Origin: DAOUAT01 sp964551735
GTDB taxonomy: Bacteria; Chloroflexota; Anaerolineae; CG2-30-64-16
Assembly: GCA_964551735.1 (NCBI GenBank)
Contig: CAZKEF010000007.1
Location: 62,001-126,000, forward strand
Reading direction: 5' to 3'
Length of the DNA: 64,000 bases
Part shown: piece after piece, positions 9,001-16,640 of the stretch
Layout: the number at the start of each line of letters is the position of its first letter
Numbering within the stretch: position 1 is the first letter of the stretch
Notes under the pieces: model-generated
What the model was told of the DNA's origin: nothing
The model's input: only the letters and a program-made list of their open reading frames with translations
The model's database searches: none
Program-made: the position numbers and the translations under genes

Positions 9001-11028
9001 CGCCAGAGGGGCGACAAGATCCTTAAGGAGCCGTGGCCCGGCGTCGCCTATCACTACATTGTGGCGGCCGACGGCACGATCTTCCACTGCCAGCCAGATG
9101 CGATCCGCTCCTATCAGGTGGGCGGCGAGCCGAACAACTATGCGGTGGCGGTCAGCCTGATCGGCCGCTTCATGCGCACCGATCTGAAGGGCGTTCCGCA
9201 CCCGCCGGAGAAGCAGGAACCGACAGCCGCCCAGATCGCTAGCGCGTCGCAATTGATCGCCTGGCTGATGCAGAAGTACAGCGTCCCGCTGCAGCCGCAG
9301 TTCGAGGACGGCATCCCGGCCACCGGCGTGGTGGGGCATCGCGACATCTGGGATCAAACGAAAAAAGGCACCACCGAATGTCCGGGTGACCAATGGAAAA
9401 CCGGCATCACCTGGCGCGACAGGTTGCTGGCGGCGGTGCAGGGCTGGCTGGACGGCCGGCCGCAGAGCCGCGCCAAGCCGATCAAGCACTACCTGCTGTT
9501 CTGGGATCACGGCGCGGATTGGGCGCAGGCCGACTGGCGCAACGCGCAGGACTACATTGCCGCGTTCCGGCCAACCGCCGGCTTCTCGGTGACAGACGCC
9601 ATGCAGGCCGAGGTCGTGACCATCGTGGGCGGCGATGCCGGCGTCACCGGTGCGGACGAGGCACGGCTGGCCGCGGCCGGCTGCCGTGTCTTTCGCCTGG
9701 CCGGCGTAGATGAGGCCGACACCCGGGCCAGGCTGACCGCGTTGATCACGGCAGGCACGCCTTACCCGAGCGCGCGGAGGGCCACGCGCGGCGCCGCGAC
9801 GACCGATCCGTGGGATCACGGGCCGGAGGTATCGCCGGACCTGCCCTGGGACGCATGGACCGTGCCGGACGACTGGCCGCCGGCCGGCTTCGACCCGCTG
9901 GCCGCCGAGGATGCGCTGATTGACATCCCCGGCGTGACGCGTGGGGTCAACATCGAAGTCTCGCCGCCTGCCTCCGCCCCGCCGCCCGGCGAACCGCTGC
10001 CGGCCGACCTGGCCGGGCTGAAGCAGCGCGCGGCCGCGCTGGAAAGCCAGCTGGCGTCGGCTGCGCAGCAGTTGGCCCCGTTGGCGCAGTTGGCAACCCA
10101 GAAATCGCTGCTTGACACGGCCGCAGGTCAGGCGAACCAGGTGGCCACGCTGCTCGCCACGGTCACCGCGCTGCAAGGCCGCGCGCAGCGGGTGCGGGCG
10201 CAGTTGGCGCAGCGCAACGATGCGACCCCGGCGCTGCGCCAACGCGTCGTGGACCTGCAAGCGAAATTGACCACGCTGTTCGGCCGCGTCTCGGCGACGG
10301 CGGGCCTGGGGCCGGCCATCGACCAGGCGCAGAAGGACTTGCAGATGGCGCTCGCCGGCCTGGGCAACCTGACCGGCCTGCAGCAGCAGACGGCGGGGCT
10401 GCTGGCGGCGGCCAAGAGACTGCGCGCCGACCTGGACAAAAGCGCGGACAGCCACGAGGCGATCGTCCTGCAAAACCCTGCGCCCGGGGTCCGCATCTCG
10501 CAGAGTTTCGGCCAGAACGCGGCGGTCTATAAGGCGTTCGGCTTCGCCGGCCACGAGGGCATTGATTACGCCTGTGCGATCGGGACGCCGATCAAGGCGG
10601 CGGCCGGCGGCGTGGTGTTCCGCAGCGGCGCAACCTCCGGCAACCACGGACCAGACAAGGACCAGGGGCCTTACGGCATCCGCGTGATCGTGGAGCACAC
10701 CTGGGGCAGCCAGCGGGGCTACACGATCTATGCACACCTGTCCAGCGTCTCGGTCAAAGACGGCGACTTCGTGCGGACCGGCGACGAGGTGGGCAAGAGC
10801 GGCAACACCGGCAATTCGAGCGGCGCGCACCTGCACTTCAGCCTGATCCTGGCGAACCAGCGCCATGAGGGCTACCCGTCCTCGCTTTCGACAGACGCCT
10901 GGTACCACGACCCGGCGCCGTTCATGCCCGGCCGCCGCAGCGTGGCCGAACGGAGCGAAGAGGATACGACCGACATGCACGACGAGGAGATCATCTGCCG
11001 GCCGCCGATGTGGTGGGAGGAGATATAG
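6049..11028 (+). CDS. Giant multidomain peptidoglycan hydrolase: GH-like, three amidase_2/PGRP domains, M23 peptidase
   Basis: 1659 residues, ATG after CCAGGAGG. Residues 1-310 form a TIM-barrel glycosidase-like domain with clan-A style acids (IIGNETN, Glu105; YITETNYG, Glu232). Amidase_2/PGRP domains lie at about 418-545, 686-815 and 947-1130, separated by coiled-coil/Gln-rich spacers. A Rossmann-like stretch follows, and a LytM/M23 domain at about 1474-1604 carries HEGIDY (His about 1502) and HLHFSL. Only the third amidase keeps the zinc set (VHHT, GHRD, TTECPGD). The first two read VGSPGNQ where the Cys should be and lack the GHRD His, so they are probably binding modules. There is no signal peptide or membrane segment, which is odd for a wall enzyme and leaves the export route open. 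Confidence 0.85.
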   Translation: MSRPMFDSEYLYGLHDPGGEQLMLDAGAPGWVVISEEIKADPNDRGGGNYTHLSGRGLGVIVRLNYGYYETSTLPHSARYEDFARRCANFVRSSAGCRIWIIGNETNMRDEQPKAPAEQITPGLYVRCYRLCRRAIKEVDPGAQVLVGAVAPWNAETGDWIKYFEEVLKLLSGECDGFTLHTYGRSSDPATITSAETMDPPYNRYSKQFATYKDFLRVVPRSMRSLPCYITETNYGTDFPKDSDRWEDRNTGWVRRAYEEINDWDQQPGNQVIRALVLYRWASHDRFAIERKTGPQEDFKQALKAGFKWPQRVVVDDPFAALRQRLADLEAQVAKLLADLQKALGAGVAGAGPLIARIADLDKRAGDVAAAAAEADALTRGVNSLEALLALPPGAVPQPDLQDLRGSLAQSAPYPTRSLDAIRRVIVHHTAIPDGNLSPQAIAQGQVKRQSRPGITYHFLINADGAIYWTQPLEAVVEQTLKAEVNADSVGVALGGSFMTATPTEAQLISAGHLVAWLLATCQLSPDAVAGRLEIEKVGSPGNQWNTGARYRERLLADVQTWLSKQPPQPDDAELAVLRQRVDELTAQVGQLQGIAGQLQQETQTLRAALVQKEQDMAGLGDALAQRETALADLRDAAARKDLQIAGLVEQVQRLQGGAPTPGVVKPEIRDPGPLKQHDSKRYATRPLSDIKRIIVHHTVTSGMVTPQRVAEAQVGQGRPGITYHFLLNSDGTIYATQPLEVLTQQTTQPAANAEGVAVALAGNFTTAAPPAEQLNAAARLIAWLLVTHNLGNEAVVGRSELEKVGSPGNQWLSGVAFKNTLLAAVAAERAKAPSDGGSGGNDALVAQLRDQISGLTQERDSLQRALAQAQAEVERLRSAGGQAADLQAQVQSLQQQIADREATMAQLRNSIAALQAEIDRLRANQPGVPQPLLVDMVGKLQTHPTLPPYTERTRPITLIAVHHTDTPTTHTVQDIAHYHVFGQRQRGDKILKEPWPGVAYHYIVAADGTIFHCQPDAIRSYQVGGEPNNYAVAVSLIGRFMRTDLKGVPHPPEKQEPTAAQIASASQLIAWLMQKYSVPLQPQFEDGIPATGVVGHRDIWDQTKKGTTECPGDQWKTGITWRDRLLAAVQGWLDGRPQSRAKPIKHYLLFWDHGADWAQADWRNAQDYIAAFRPTAGFSVTDAMQAEVVTIVGGDAGVTGADEARLAAAGCRVFRLAGVDEADTRARLTALITAGTPYPSARRATRGAATTDPWDHGPEVSPDLPWDAWTVPDDWPPAGFDPLAAEDALIDIPGVTRGVNIEVSPPASAPPPGEPLPADLAGLKQRAAALESQLASAAQQLAPLAQLATQKSLLDTAAGQANQVATLLATVTALQGRAQRVRAQLAQRNDATPALRQRVVDLQAKLTTLFGRVSATAGLGPAIDQAQKDLQMALAGLGNLTGLQQQTAGLLAAAKRLRADLDKSADSHEAIVLQNPAPGVRISQSFGQNAAVYKAFGFAGHEGIDYACAIGTPIKAAAGGVVFRSGATSGNHGPDKDQGPYGIRVIVEHTWGSQRGYTIYAHLSSVSVKDGDFVRTGDEVGKSGNTGNSSGAHLHFSLILANQRHEGYPSSLSTDAWYHDPAPFMPGRRSVAERSEEDTTDMHDEEIICRPPMWWEEI

Positions 11029-11055
11029 AGAGACATGCCGACAACCGTTTTCAAG

Positions 11056-11086
11056 CTCGAGATCGTCCCCATCTCACGATCTCGAG
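11056..11086 (+). terminator. Inverted repeat downstream of the amidase gene
   Basis: Perfect 11-bp arms CTCGAGATCGT/ACGATCTCGAG, 9-nt loop, 27 bases after the amidase stop codon. No T-run follows. Confidence 0.45.
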
Positions 11087-11185
11087 TGCGGCCACTTGAT
11101 CTCCTGCGGTGACAAACTCAATGGTATCGTAAGCAGGACTGTATATGATGTCAAGTGAAGCTCAAGAATGCACAGAGTGCCCAGA

Positions 11186-11214
11186 TTGACGCCCCCGGTC
11201 AGCCATGATATGAT
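11186..11214 (+). promoter_or_regulatory. Putative promoter of the patatin gene
   Basis: TTGACG (11186-11191), 17-nt spacer, TATGAT (11209-11214). The -10 lies inside a palindrome at 11208-11225. Confidence 0.55.
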
Positions 11215-11225
11215 CCAGATCATAT
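11208..11225. promoter_or_regulatory. Palindromic candidate operator over the patatin -10
   Basis: ATATGATC-CA-GATCATAT, 8-bp perfect arms overlapping the -10 element, a position suited to a dimeric repressor. Confidence 0.45.
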
Positions 11226-11268
11226 TCAGCCAGCTCATGTCGTCTTACGCACACGAATGGAGGTGAAC

Positions 11269-12534
11269 ATGTCCACCATTGACCTGGTCTTCGAAGGCGG
11301 CGGCGCCAAGGGGATGGTATTCGTCGGCGCGCTGGATGCGCTGTTCCAGGAGGCGGGCTACACCCACGGCCGTCTGCTGGGCACCTCGGCCGGCGCGATC
11401 ACGGCCCTGGCCCTGGCTGCGGGATATACGATCCCCGAGCTGAGCGCAGCGCTGGTGGAAAAGGACGCGCAGGGAAAGCCGATCTTTGCGGGTTTCCTGG
11501 GCAACCCGCCGCCCTTCGATGCCGACGCGATCCGCCACAGCGCGATCCGCCAACTGCTAGCCGATCTCAACCTGCCCTTCGTCCCCGACTTCGTGGAAGA
11601 GACGGTGGATGACTGGATCGCGGACCAGCTTGCCGGGAGCCTCTGGGGCCGGCACCTCTTTTCTTTCATCGAGCGCGGAGGCTGGTACTCGGCCGATCCG
11701 TTCGTGACCTGGATGGAGCGCAAGCTGAACGAGGGCGAGGCCGCGGGCCAGCCGCGGCGTTACGGCGGGTTCACGCTACGGCAGCTTTTCGAGCAGACGG
11801 GGGTGGAGCTGACGCTGGTGGCAGCCGATACGACGTGGGCCCGCGCGCTGTGGCTCAACCATCGCACCGCGCCGGATTGCCCCGCCGTGTGGGCCGCACG
11901 CATGTCCATGAGCGTGCCGCTGCTATGGCAAGAGGTGGCGTGGCAGGCGGCATGGGGGCCGTATTACACCTGGGATCCTGCGACACAGCGCCTGCAACCC
12001 AACGACATCGCCGGCCACATCATCGTGGACGGCGGCCTGCTCTCCAACTTCCCCATCGCGCTGTTCATGGCCGACCGCCCCGATGTAACCGCCGTGGTGG
12101 GCCCAGCGCGCACCGATAACGTCCTGGGCCTGCTGATTGACGAATCATTGCCTGTGCTGAACCGGCCGCCGCAGCCCAGCAGCGCAGGGGTGGCGCTCTC
12201 CGACCTGCGCACGGTCCACCGCCTGCGACGGCTGATGGACACGGTCACCGGCGCGCACGACAACCTGGCCAAAGCGGTCTTTGCGCCCAATGTGGTGCGC
12301 CTGCCCGCGGGCGGATACGGCACCACCCAGTTCGATATGACCGACGCGGCGCGCGACGCCCTGGTGGCGGCCGGCCGCCAGGCGATGCGCGACTTCATCG
12401 CCAGCCAGACGGTGCTGCACCGGGGCCTGACTGAGATCCACTTCGACGTATCGGATGCTGCCAGATCGATCGCCAACGACGCGGCGCTCGGCATCTTGGG
12501 ACAATCGTCGTTGACCGAGGAGATTACCCCATGA
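11269..12534 (+). CDS. Patatin-like phospholipase
   Basis: 421 residues from the ATG at 11269, which has GGAGGTGAAC just upstream; an ATG 12 bases earlier overlaps that ribosome binding site and is less likely. Patatin fold hallmarks are present: oxyanion loop EGGGAKG (residues 9-15), nucleophile elbow GTSAG (Ser40) and catalytic Asp in DGG (Asp254). It would hydrolyse acyl esters of membrane lipids. No signal peptide is visible. It follows the peptidoglycan hydrolase on the same strand and overlaps the next gene by 4 bases, so wall-degrading and membrane-degrading activities are encoded side by side. Whether they act on self or rivals is unknown. Confidence 0.9.
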   Translation: MSTIDLVFEGGGAKGMVFVGALDALFQEAGYTHGRLLGTSAGAITALALAAGYTIPELSAALVEKDAQGKPIFAGFLGNPPPFDADAIRHSAIRQLLADLNLPFVPDFVEETVDDWIADQLAGSLWGRHLFSFIERGGWYSADPFVTWMERKLNEGEAAGQPRRYGGFTLRQLFEQTGVELTLVAADTTWARALWLNHRTAPDCPAVWAARMSMSVPLLWQEVAWQAAWGPYYTWDPATQRLQPNDIAGHIIVDGGLLSNFPIALFMADRPDVTAVVGPARTDNVLGLLIDESLPVLNRPPQPSSAGVALSDLRTVHRLRRLMDTVTGAHDNLAKAVFAPNVVRLPAGGYGTTQFDMTDAARDALVAAGRQAMRDFIASQTVLHRGLTEIHFDVSDAARSIANDAALGILGQSSLTEEITP

Positions 12535-13157
12535 ACGACCCCCGCGCGGAAAACTGCCGCCGCTTTGCGGTGGACGCGGCCAACAAGGTCACAGGCGTGG
12601 CGCTGACCCATCTGCCTGCGCCCACGGCGAAGTACGAGCTGGTCAAAGCAGAGTTGATCGATGAGGAGACCGCCCGGGGCCAGACGGTGGCCGGGGTGCA
12701 CGTGCTCGACGCGGCCGGGCTGCCGTGCCAGGTGCAGTGTTACCTGGCCTGGCCGTGGCAAGGCTGGCAGCATCCCAACCGCTTCGAGAATAAATTGCTG
12801 CCCGGCAACACCGATTACCCCTACCAGCACATGATCACCAACAAGTTCGACCCGGCCGGACCAGGGCCGCTGGCGATCTTCGTCGGGGACCGGGATGGCA
12901 ACGTGTTGAGCGACGTGATCGCCGGGCTGGGGCTGCCCGCGGGCCGTCATGTGGGCTACACCCTGGTATTCCGCGAACGCTCGGCCGCGCCCGCGCCAGT
13001 GGAACCGCCAACGCCCGTCGAACCGCCCGTGACACCGCCGGTCACGCCGCCCGTCAGCGGTGACCTGACAGAAACGGTCGCCGGGTTAGCGGCCCAATTG
13101 GCGCGGATCGAGGCTAAGCTGGATCGGCTGTCCAGGCATCTCGGCGCAGGCGTGTAG
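12531..13157 (+). CDS. Hypothetical protein, beta-rich domain plus Pro-rich linker and short coiled coil
   Basis: 208 residues, start codon overlapping the patatin stop (ATGA), so co-translated. Residues 1-150 look like a compact beta domain (YLAWPWQGW, NRFENKLLPGNTDYPY, GPLAIFVGDRDGNV, GYTLVFRER). They are followed by a VEPPVTPPVTPPV linker and a C-terminal amphipathic helix (LAAQLARIEAKLDRLSRHL) that could oligomerise. No signal peptide. I do not recognise the family; a chaperone, carrier or binding partner of the phospholipase is possible. Confidence 0.6.
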   Translation: MNDPRAENCRRFAVDAANKVTGVALTHLPAPTAKYELVKAELIDEETARGQTVAGVHVLDAAGLPCQVQCYLAWPWQGWQHPNRFENKLLPGNTDYPYQHMITNKFDPAGPGPLAIFVGDRDGNVLSDVIAGLGLPAGRHVGYTLVFRERSAAPAPVEPPTPVEPPVTPPVTPPVSGDLTETVAGLAAQLARIEAKLDRLSRHLGAGV

Positions 13158-13190
13158 CAAGACCGTCCCAAACAGACAAACGTGAACTCA

Positions 13191-14822
13191 TCACCACGCC
13201 GGCCCGAGATTGCGGTTGCGCGGCCAGCCCGGCGGCGGATAGTTGGGGAGCACCCATAAGATCTGGCTGGCCGGCGGCGCAGGGGCAAGCAGGTAGACAT
13301 CGGTCCACCAATGCCAGGAGATGTAGTCGTGGTCCGAGTACCCCATGTCTATCCACTTGCCCCGGATGCCACCCCCGGTATCGCCAGCGATGGCCTTGCC
13401 GTAGGTAGGCACGTAGACATAGGAGCGCAGGGGGATCACCCGCGGGTCAACGGCGACGATGCCCTTGACCAGCGTGAGGCCGATGCGGGTGCGGCCGTAC
13501 CACGCCGCGGTCGCCGGTGTGCCGGCGCGCGCGGGCGAGTATGAGTTTGCGTACATCCGGATCTTGCGCCAGTAGGTGAACTCGCCTTCGTCCGTTTGCA
13601 ACGTGCGCAGCACGATCTTCCGGCCGTAGGCCACCATGCGCGTCACCGGCTCGGCTGCCACCCACTCATCGAGCAGGCCACGCGAGGTCTCGACGCCATC
13701 CTCATAGACCACCTTCCACCGGCGGCGGAACTCGCCATCCTGGCCGGCCTGGGCCAGGCGTTGGGTGTCCAGCTCAAGGTTGTCGTCGGGCACCATGATA
13801 GATTCGTAGGGGATGGGCTGGCGCTCCACCAGGGTCAGCTCAGAGACGCGCGTCACACGGATCGCCAGCCGCTCGGTGATCTGCTCATGGAGCGCGGGGG
13901 TCACCCGGTCGCTGCCGGCCACCAGGATACCCAGCTCCATCAGCGTCGCGCCCACGGTGTCCCCGCGCGTGCGCGTCTGCGTGGTGCGGCCGTCCGCGGT
14001 CACGATCACCGAGGTCGAGCGTTCGATGCGCACGCGCAGCCCCGCGCTGACCCGGCTGCCCAGGCCCGGTTGCACGCGGTCGCCCAGATAGACGGTCACC
14101 TGCTCACGCAGCAGCGCCTCGCCCACGGTTTCGGCGGTGGTGAGGACCGTGTAGGGGACGCTGCCATCGTCCACGATGATGGGCACCGCGCGGCGCACGC
14201 TGATCCGCACGGCCGCGGGTTCACGGCCCTCCCACGCCCGGCCGCGCGCGTAACGAGCCGGTGTGTCGTCGCGCACGATCGGCGGCAACGGCGCATCGTG
14301 CACCACAGGCTGGCCGTCCAGCAGCATTTCGTCTTCGGGGACCAGGCGCACGCCGGCAGCCGTCAGCATCTCAGCCACCGTCATCGCCTGGGCGTACACC
14401 TGGCGCAGCACGCCGTCGGCGCTCACTAACGCCGGCCGCGCCCGCTGGATGGCGACCGCCAGGCCCGGCGTGACCGGAGTGTCGGCCGACGGCAGGAGGC
14501 CATCTTCCGGCCGCAGGTCCAATCCCAGGTCGGCCAGCACGCCCGCCACGTCCCCACGCGTGGTGCGCACGGCCTCGGTGTAGCCGTCCACGGTAACGGT
14601 CACCGGCACGCCGGCCCGGCCGGCGATCACCAGCGCCCAGCCGCCAACAACGACCAGAGCCAGCGCGGCCAGCACCCATACGACAGCCGCCCATCGCCAC
14701 ACGCCGGACGTCGCAGCTTGCTGCGTGCGTTGCATTCCGGGGCAAGCCCCGGCGTCCGCACTCTGGGACAGGGGTTCAAGTATGGAGCCTGGGTTACGGC
14801 TCGTTGAGGAGTGTTCGGTCAT
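13191..14822 (-). CDS. Membrane-anchored DUF348/G5/3D-domain cell wall protein (YabE/Rpf-like)
   Basis: About 543 residues from the chosen ATG. A single membrane helix (WAAVVWVLAALALVVVGGWA) is followed by several DUF348-like ubiquitin-fold repeats (VTVTVDGYTEAVRTTRGDV, VIVTADGRTTQTRTRGDTV), a G5-like region and a C-terminal 3D/double-psi barrel domain (DPRVIPLRSYVYVP, AGDTGGG, DMGYSDHD) whose Asp residues are typical of 3D/MltA-like lytic enzymes. Predicted extracytoplasmic peptidoglycan remodelling. The start is uncertain: neither 14822 nor the inner ATG at 14735 has a good ribosome binding site, and the 5' region consists of repeat-like DNA. Confidence 0.8.
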   Translation of the reverse strand: MTEHSSTSRNPGSILEPLSQSADAGACPGMQRTQQAATSGVWRWAAVVWVLAALALVVVGGWALVIAGRAGVPVTVTVDGYTEAVRTTRGDVAGVLADLGLDLRPEDGLLPSADTPVTPGLAVAIQRARPALVSADGVLRQVYAQAMTVAEMLTAAGVRLVPEDEMLLDGQPVVHDAPLPPIVRDDTPARYARGRAWEGREPAAVRISVRRAVPIIVDDGSVPYTVLTTAETVGEALLREQVTVYLGDRVQPGLGSRVSAGLRVRIERSTSVIVTADGRTTQTRTRGDTVGATLMELGILVAGSDRVTPALHEQITERLAIRVTRVSELTLVERQPIPYESIMVPDDNLELDTQRLAQAGQDGEFRRRWKVVYEDGVETSRGLLDEWVAAEPVTRMVAYGRKIVLRTLQTDEGEFTYWRKIRMYANSYSPARAGTPATAAWYGRTRIGLTLVKGIVAVDPRVIPLRSYVYVPTYGKAIAGDTGGGIRGKWIDMGYSDHDYISWHWWTDVYLLAPAPPASQILWVLPNYPPPGWPRNRNLGPAW

Positions 14823-14830
14823 AATCGGCA

Positions 14831-14895
14831 ACAAGATGCTTCGCTGGTGGGTTGCCGCAATGAACCTTGACTTACCGACCCGCTCAGCATGACAG
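14831..14895. repeat. Palindromic family 1 (TGTCATnCTGAGCGGG), half copy
   Basis: Only the right-hand half is present (AAGATGCTTCGCTGG ... GACCCGCTCAGCATGACA), in the divergent gap before the pterin dehydratase gene. Confidence 0.7.
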
Positions 14896-14935
14896 AATCG
14901 CACAAGACTATCGCATCTTACCGGAGGAACGCGCG

Positions 14936-15226
14936 ATGGGCAAGTTACTGACCCCTGAGGCAATCGAAGCCGCGCTGGCGGCGACTCCCGGCTGGGAACG
15001 CAGCGGCGCCGAGATCAGGCGCACCTTCACCCTGCCCAGCTTCACTGCGGCGCTCACCTTCGCCGCGGCCGCCGGGCACCTGGCCGAACGCGCCAACCAC
15101 CACCCGGACATCCTGATCCAATACCGCCGCGTGACCTTCACCCTCGCCACCCACGACGCCGGCGGCTTGACGGACAAGGATTTCGCGCTGGCGCGGGAGA
15201 TTAACGGGCTGATGGCTGATGGCTGA
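14936..15226 (+). CDS. phhB: 4a-hydroxytetrahydrobiopterin (pterin-4a-carbinolamine) dehydratase
   Basis: 96 residues, the usual length. Start chosen at 14936 because CCGGAGGAA precedes it. The signature HHPDILIQYRRV followed by DKDFALAREI matches the PCD active-site region (paired His, then D-x-D-F). It dehydrates 4a-hydroxytetrahydropterin for recycling. No aromatic amino acid hydroxylase lies in the window, so its partner is unknown. The last residues (LMADG) are encoded by the first units of a GATGGCT heptamer array, so the repeat supplies the stop codon. Confidence 0.9.
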   Translation: MGKLLTPEAIEAALAATPGWERSGAEIRRTFTLPSFTAALTFAAAAGHLAERANHHPDILIQYRRVTFTLATHDAGGLTDKDFALAREINGLMADG

Positions 15227-15245
15227 TGGCAAATAGCAGATGGCA
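15211..15245 (+). repeat. Heptamer array GATGGCT
   Basis: Five units of 7 nt (two GATGGCT, then GATGGCA, AATAGCA, GATGGCA), spanning the stop codon of phhB. Confidence 0.8.
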
Positions 15246-15257
15246 CGCGTCTTGCCC

Positions 15258-15340
15258 GGAATCGAGGCTTCAGCCGGTCACTCCCGCCATGCGAGAAACC
15301 GGCTAATCCTAAAGGAGGCTTCGCACAGCCGCGACTCCAG
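15258..15340. repeat. Palindromic family 2 (GGAATCGAGGCTTCAGCCGGT), diverged copy
   Basis: Left arm GGAATCGAGGCTTCAGCCGG, right arm degenerate (ACCGGCTAA ... GACTCCAG). Intergenic. Confidence 0.75.
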
Positions 15341-15344
15341 CTCA

Positions 15345-15383
15345 CACATTTCACATTCGCCATTCCACATTCCACATTCGCCA
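15345..15383 (+). repeat. Heptamer array CCACATT/CGCCATT
   Basis: Period-7 run (TCACATT, CGCCATT, CCACATT, CCACATT) just beyond the stop codon of the radical SAM gene. Confidence 0.75.
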
Positions 15384-15386
15384 TGC

Positions 15387-16409
15387 CTACATCTCCACCC
15401 CCGCGATGGCCGTCCCGCACGCCGTGCACTTGCCGTCCACGAGGTTGCGCCGGCCCAGCCAGAAGCCGCTGCGCTCGATGACCAGCTTGCCGCAGCCGGG
15501 GCAGAACGTGCTCTCGGCGCGGTGGCCGGGCAGGTTGCCCACGTAGACGTAGCGCAGCCCCACGTCGCGGCCGATCTGCCAGGCGCGCTCCAGCGTCTTG
15601 GCCGAGGTCGGGGGCACGTCGCTCATCTTGTACGCCGGGTGAAACCGGCTGATGTGCCACGGCACGTCCGGCCCCACCTGGTCGAACAGGTAGCGCGCGG
15701 CCCAACGCAGTTCGTCGTCCGAATCGTTGAGGCCGGGGATCACCAGCGTGGTGACCTCCAGCCAGATGCCCAGCTTGCGGATGCGGACCAGGTTGTCCAG
15801 CACGGCCTGCAGGCCCCCGCCCGAGATCTTGCGGTAGAACTCCCCCCGCCCCGCCTTCAAGTCCACGTTGATGCCATCAATCAGCCCGGCCATCAGGTCG
15901 AGCAGCCCCGGGGTCATGTAGCCGTTGCTGACGAACACGTTGCGCAGGCCCAAGGCTTGCGCCTCCCGCGCGCAGTCCAGCGCGTACTCGGCGTAGATGG
16001 TCGGCTCGGTGTAGGTGTACGCCACCGAGGCACAGCCAGCCCGTTGCGCGGCGCGCGCGATCTGCGCTGGCGTCGCCGGGCTGCCCGCGATGACGCCCTG
16101 GTCGCGCGGCATTTGCGAGATCTCCCAGTTCTGACAGAACGTACACTGGAAGTTACACCCCACCGTGGCGATGGAGAACGCCGTGCTGCCCGGCTGGAAA
16201 TGGAACAGCGGCTTCTTCTCGATGGGATCCACGTGCTGCGAGATCGTCCGCCCGTAGACCAGCGTCACCAGCGCGCCGGCCACGTTCTCCCGCACGCAGC
16301 AGACTCCCAGCTTGCCCGGCGGGATGACGCAATGGTGCGCGCACAGGTTGCAGCGGACCCGTGGGTCATCGGGCCCCAGGCGTTCCCAGAGGATGGCGGG
16401 GTGAGACAT
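15387..16409 (-). CDS. amrS: AmmeMemoRadiSam-type radical SAM enzyme
   Basis: 340 residues. N-terminal Cys-rich segment (CNLCAHHC, GKLGVC) is followed by the radical SAM cluster motif CNFQCTFC, YTEPTIYAEY and the C-terminal zinc-ribbon-like CPGCGK...CTACG. This architecture matches the AmrS family, relatives of pyruvate formate-lyase activases found next to AMMECR1/Memo proteins; the substrate is unsettled. ATG chosen with GGAG about 9 bases upstream. No Memo or AMMECR1 gene lies nearby. Transcribed away from tRNA-Sec. Confidence 0.9.
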   Translation of the reverse strand: MSHPAILWERLGPDDPRVRCNLCAHHCVIPPGKLGVCCVRENVAGALVTLVYGRTISQHVDPIEKKPLFHFQPGSTAFSIATVGCNFQCTFCQNWEISQMPRDQGVIAGSPATPAQIARAAQRAGCASVAYTYTEPTIYAEYALDCAREAQALGLRNVFVSNGYMTPGLLDLMAGLIDGINVDLKAGRGEFYRKISGGGLQAVLDNLVRIRKLGIWLEVTTLVIPGLNDSDDELRWAARYLFDQVGPDVPWHISRFHPAYKMSDVPPTSAKTLERAWQIGRDVGLRYVYVGNLPGHRAESTFCPGCGKLVIERSGFWLGRRNLVDGKCTACGTAIAGVEM

Positions 16410-16420
16410 GGGTTGGCTCC

Positions 16421-16441
16421 GTGGTGCGTGTTGCGTGTTGT
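16421..16441. repeat. Heptamer array (ACGCANN family, minus orientation)
   Basis: Three units (GGTGCGT, GTTGCGT, GTTG) in the amrS 5' region. Confidence 0.7.
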
Positions 16442-16450
16442 GTAAATGAC

Positions 16451-16555
16451 CCGGCGGTTGAAAACCGCGGCTACCGATGCAAAGTCCACCTGCGTGGACT
16501 GAATTCCAGTCGGCGCAGGCCGACTTCGCAATGGTTGCTGCGACTTATAGTCGCC
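16451..16555. repeat. Compound palindromic repeat (family 3)
   Basis: A chain of small hairpins: GCGGTTGAAAACCGC, GTCCACCTGCGTGGAC, AGTCGGCGCAGGCCGACT (16508-16525) and GCGACTTATAGTCGC (16540-16554). One copy in this window, intergenic. Confidence 0.75.
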
Positions 16556-16604
16556 AGGCATTACAGCCCATTCTACCACGATCACGCGCTGAGTTCAACC
16601 AGTT

Positions 16605-16633
16605 TTGACCGTCTGGCCGAAGTCGTGTATCAT
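16605..16633 (+). promoter_or_regulatory. Promoter of tRNA-Sec
   Basis: TTGACC (16605-16610), 17-nt spacer, TATCAT (16628-16633), placing the transcription start at the first base of the tRNA. Confidence 0.7.
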
Positions 16634-16640
16634 CGTCGGT

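Noticed and set aside
8791..10980. 729-codon open frame on the minus strand inside the giant amidase gene
   Set aside because: Shadow frame of GC-rich coding DNA; Arg/Ala/Gly-rich without motifs, while the plus strand has clear catalytic domains.
15240..16445. 401-codon plus-strand frame opposite the radical SAM gene
   Set aside because: The minus strand carries a textbook CxxxCxxC radical SAM enzyme; the plus frame is a shadow starting in repeats.
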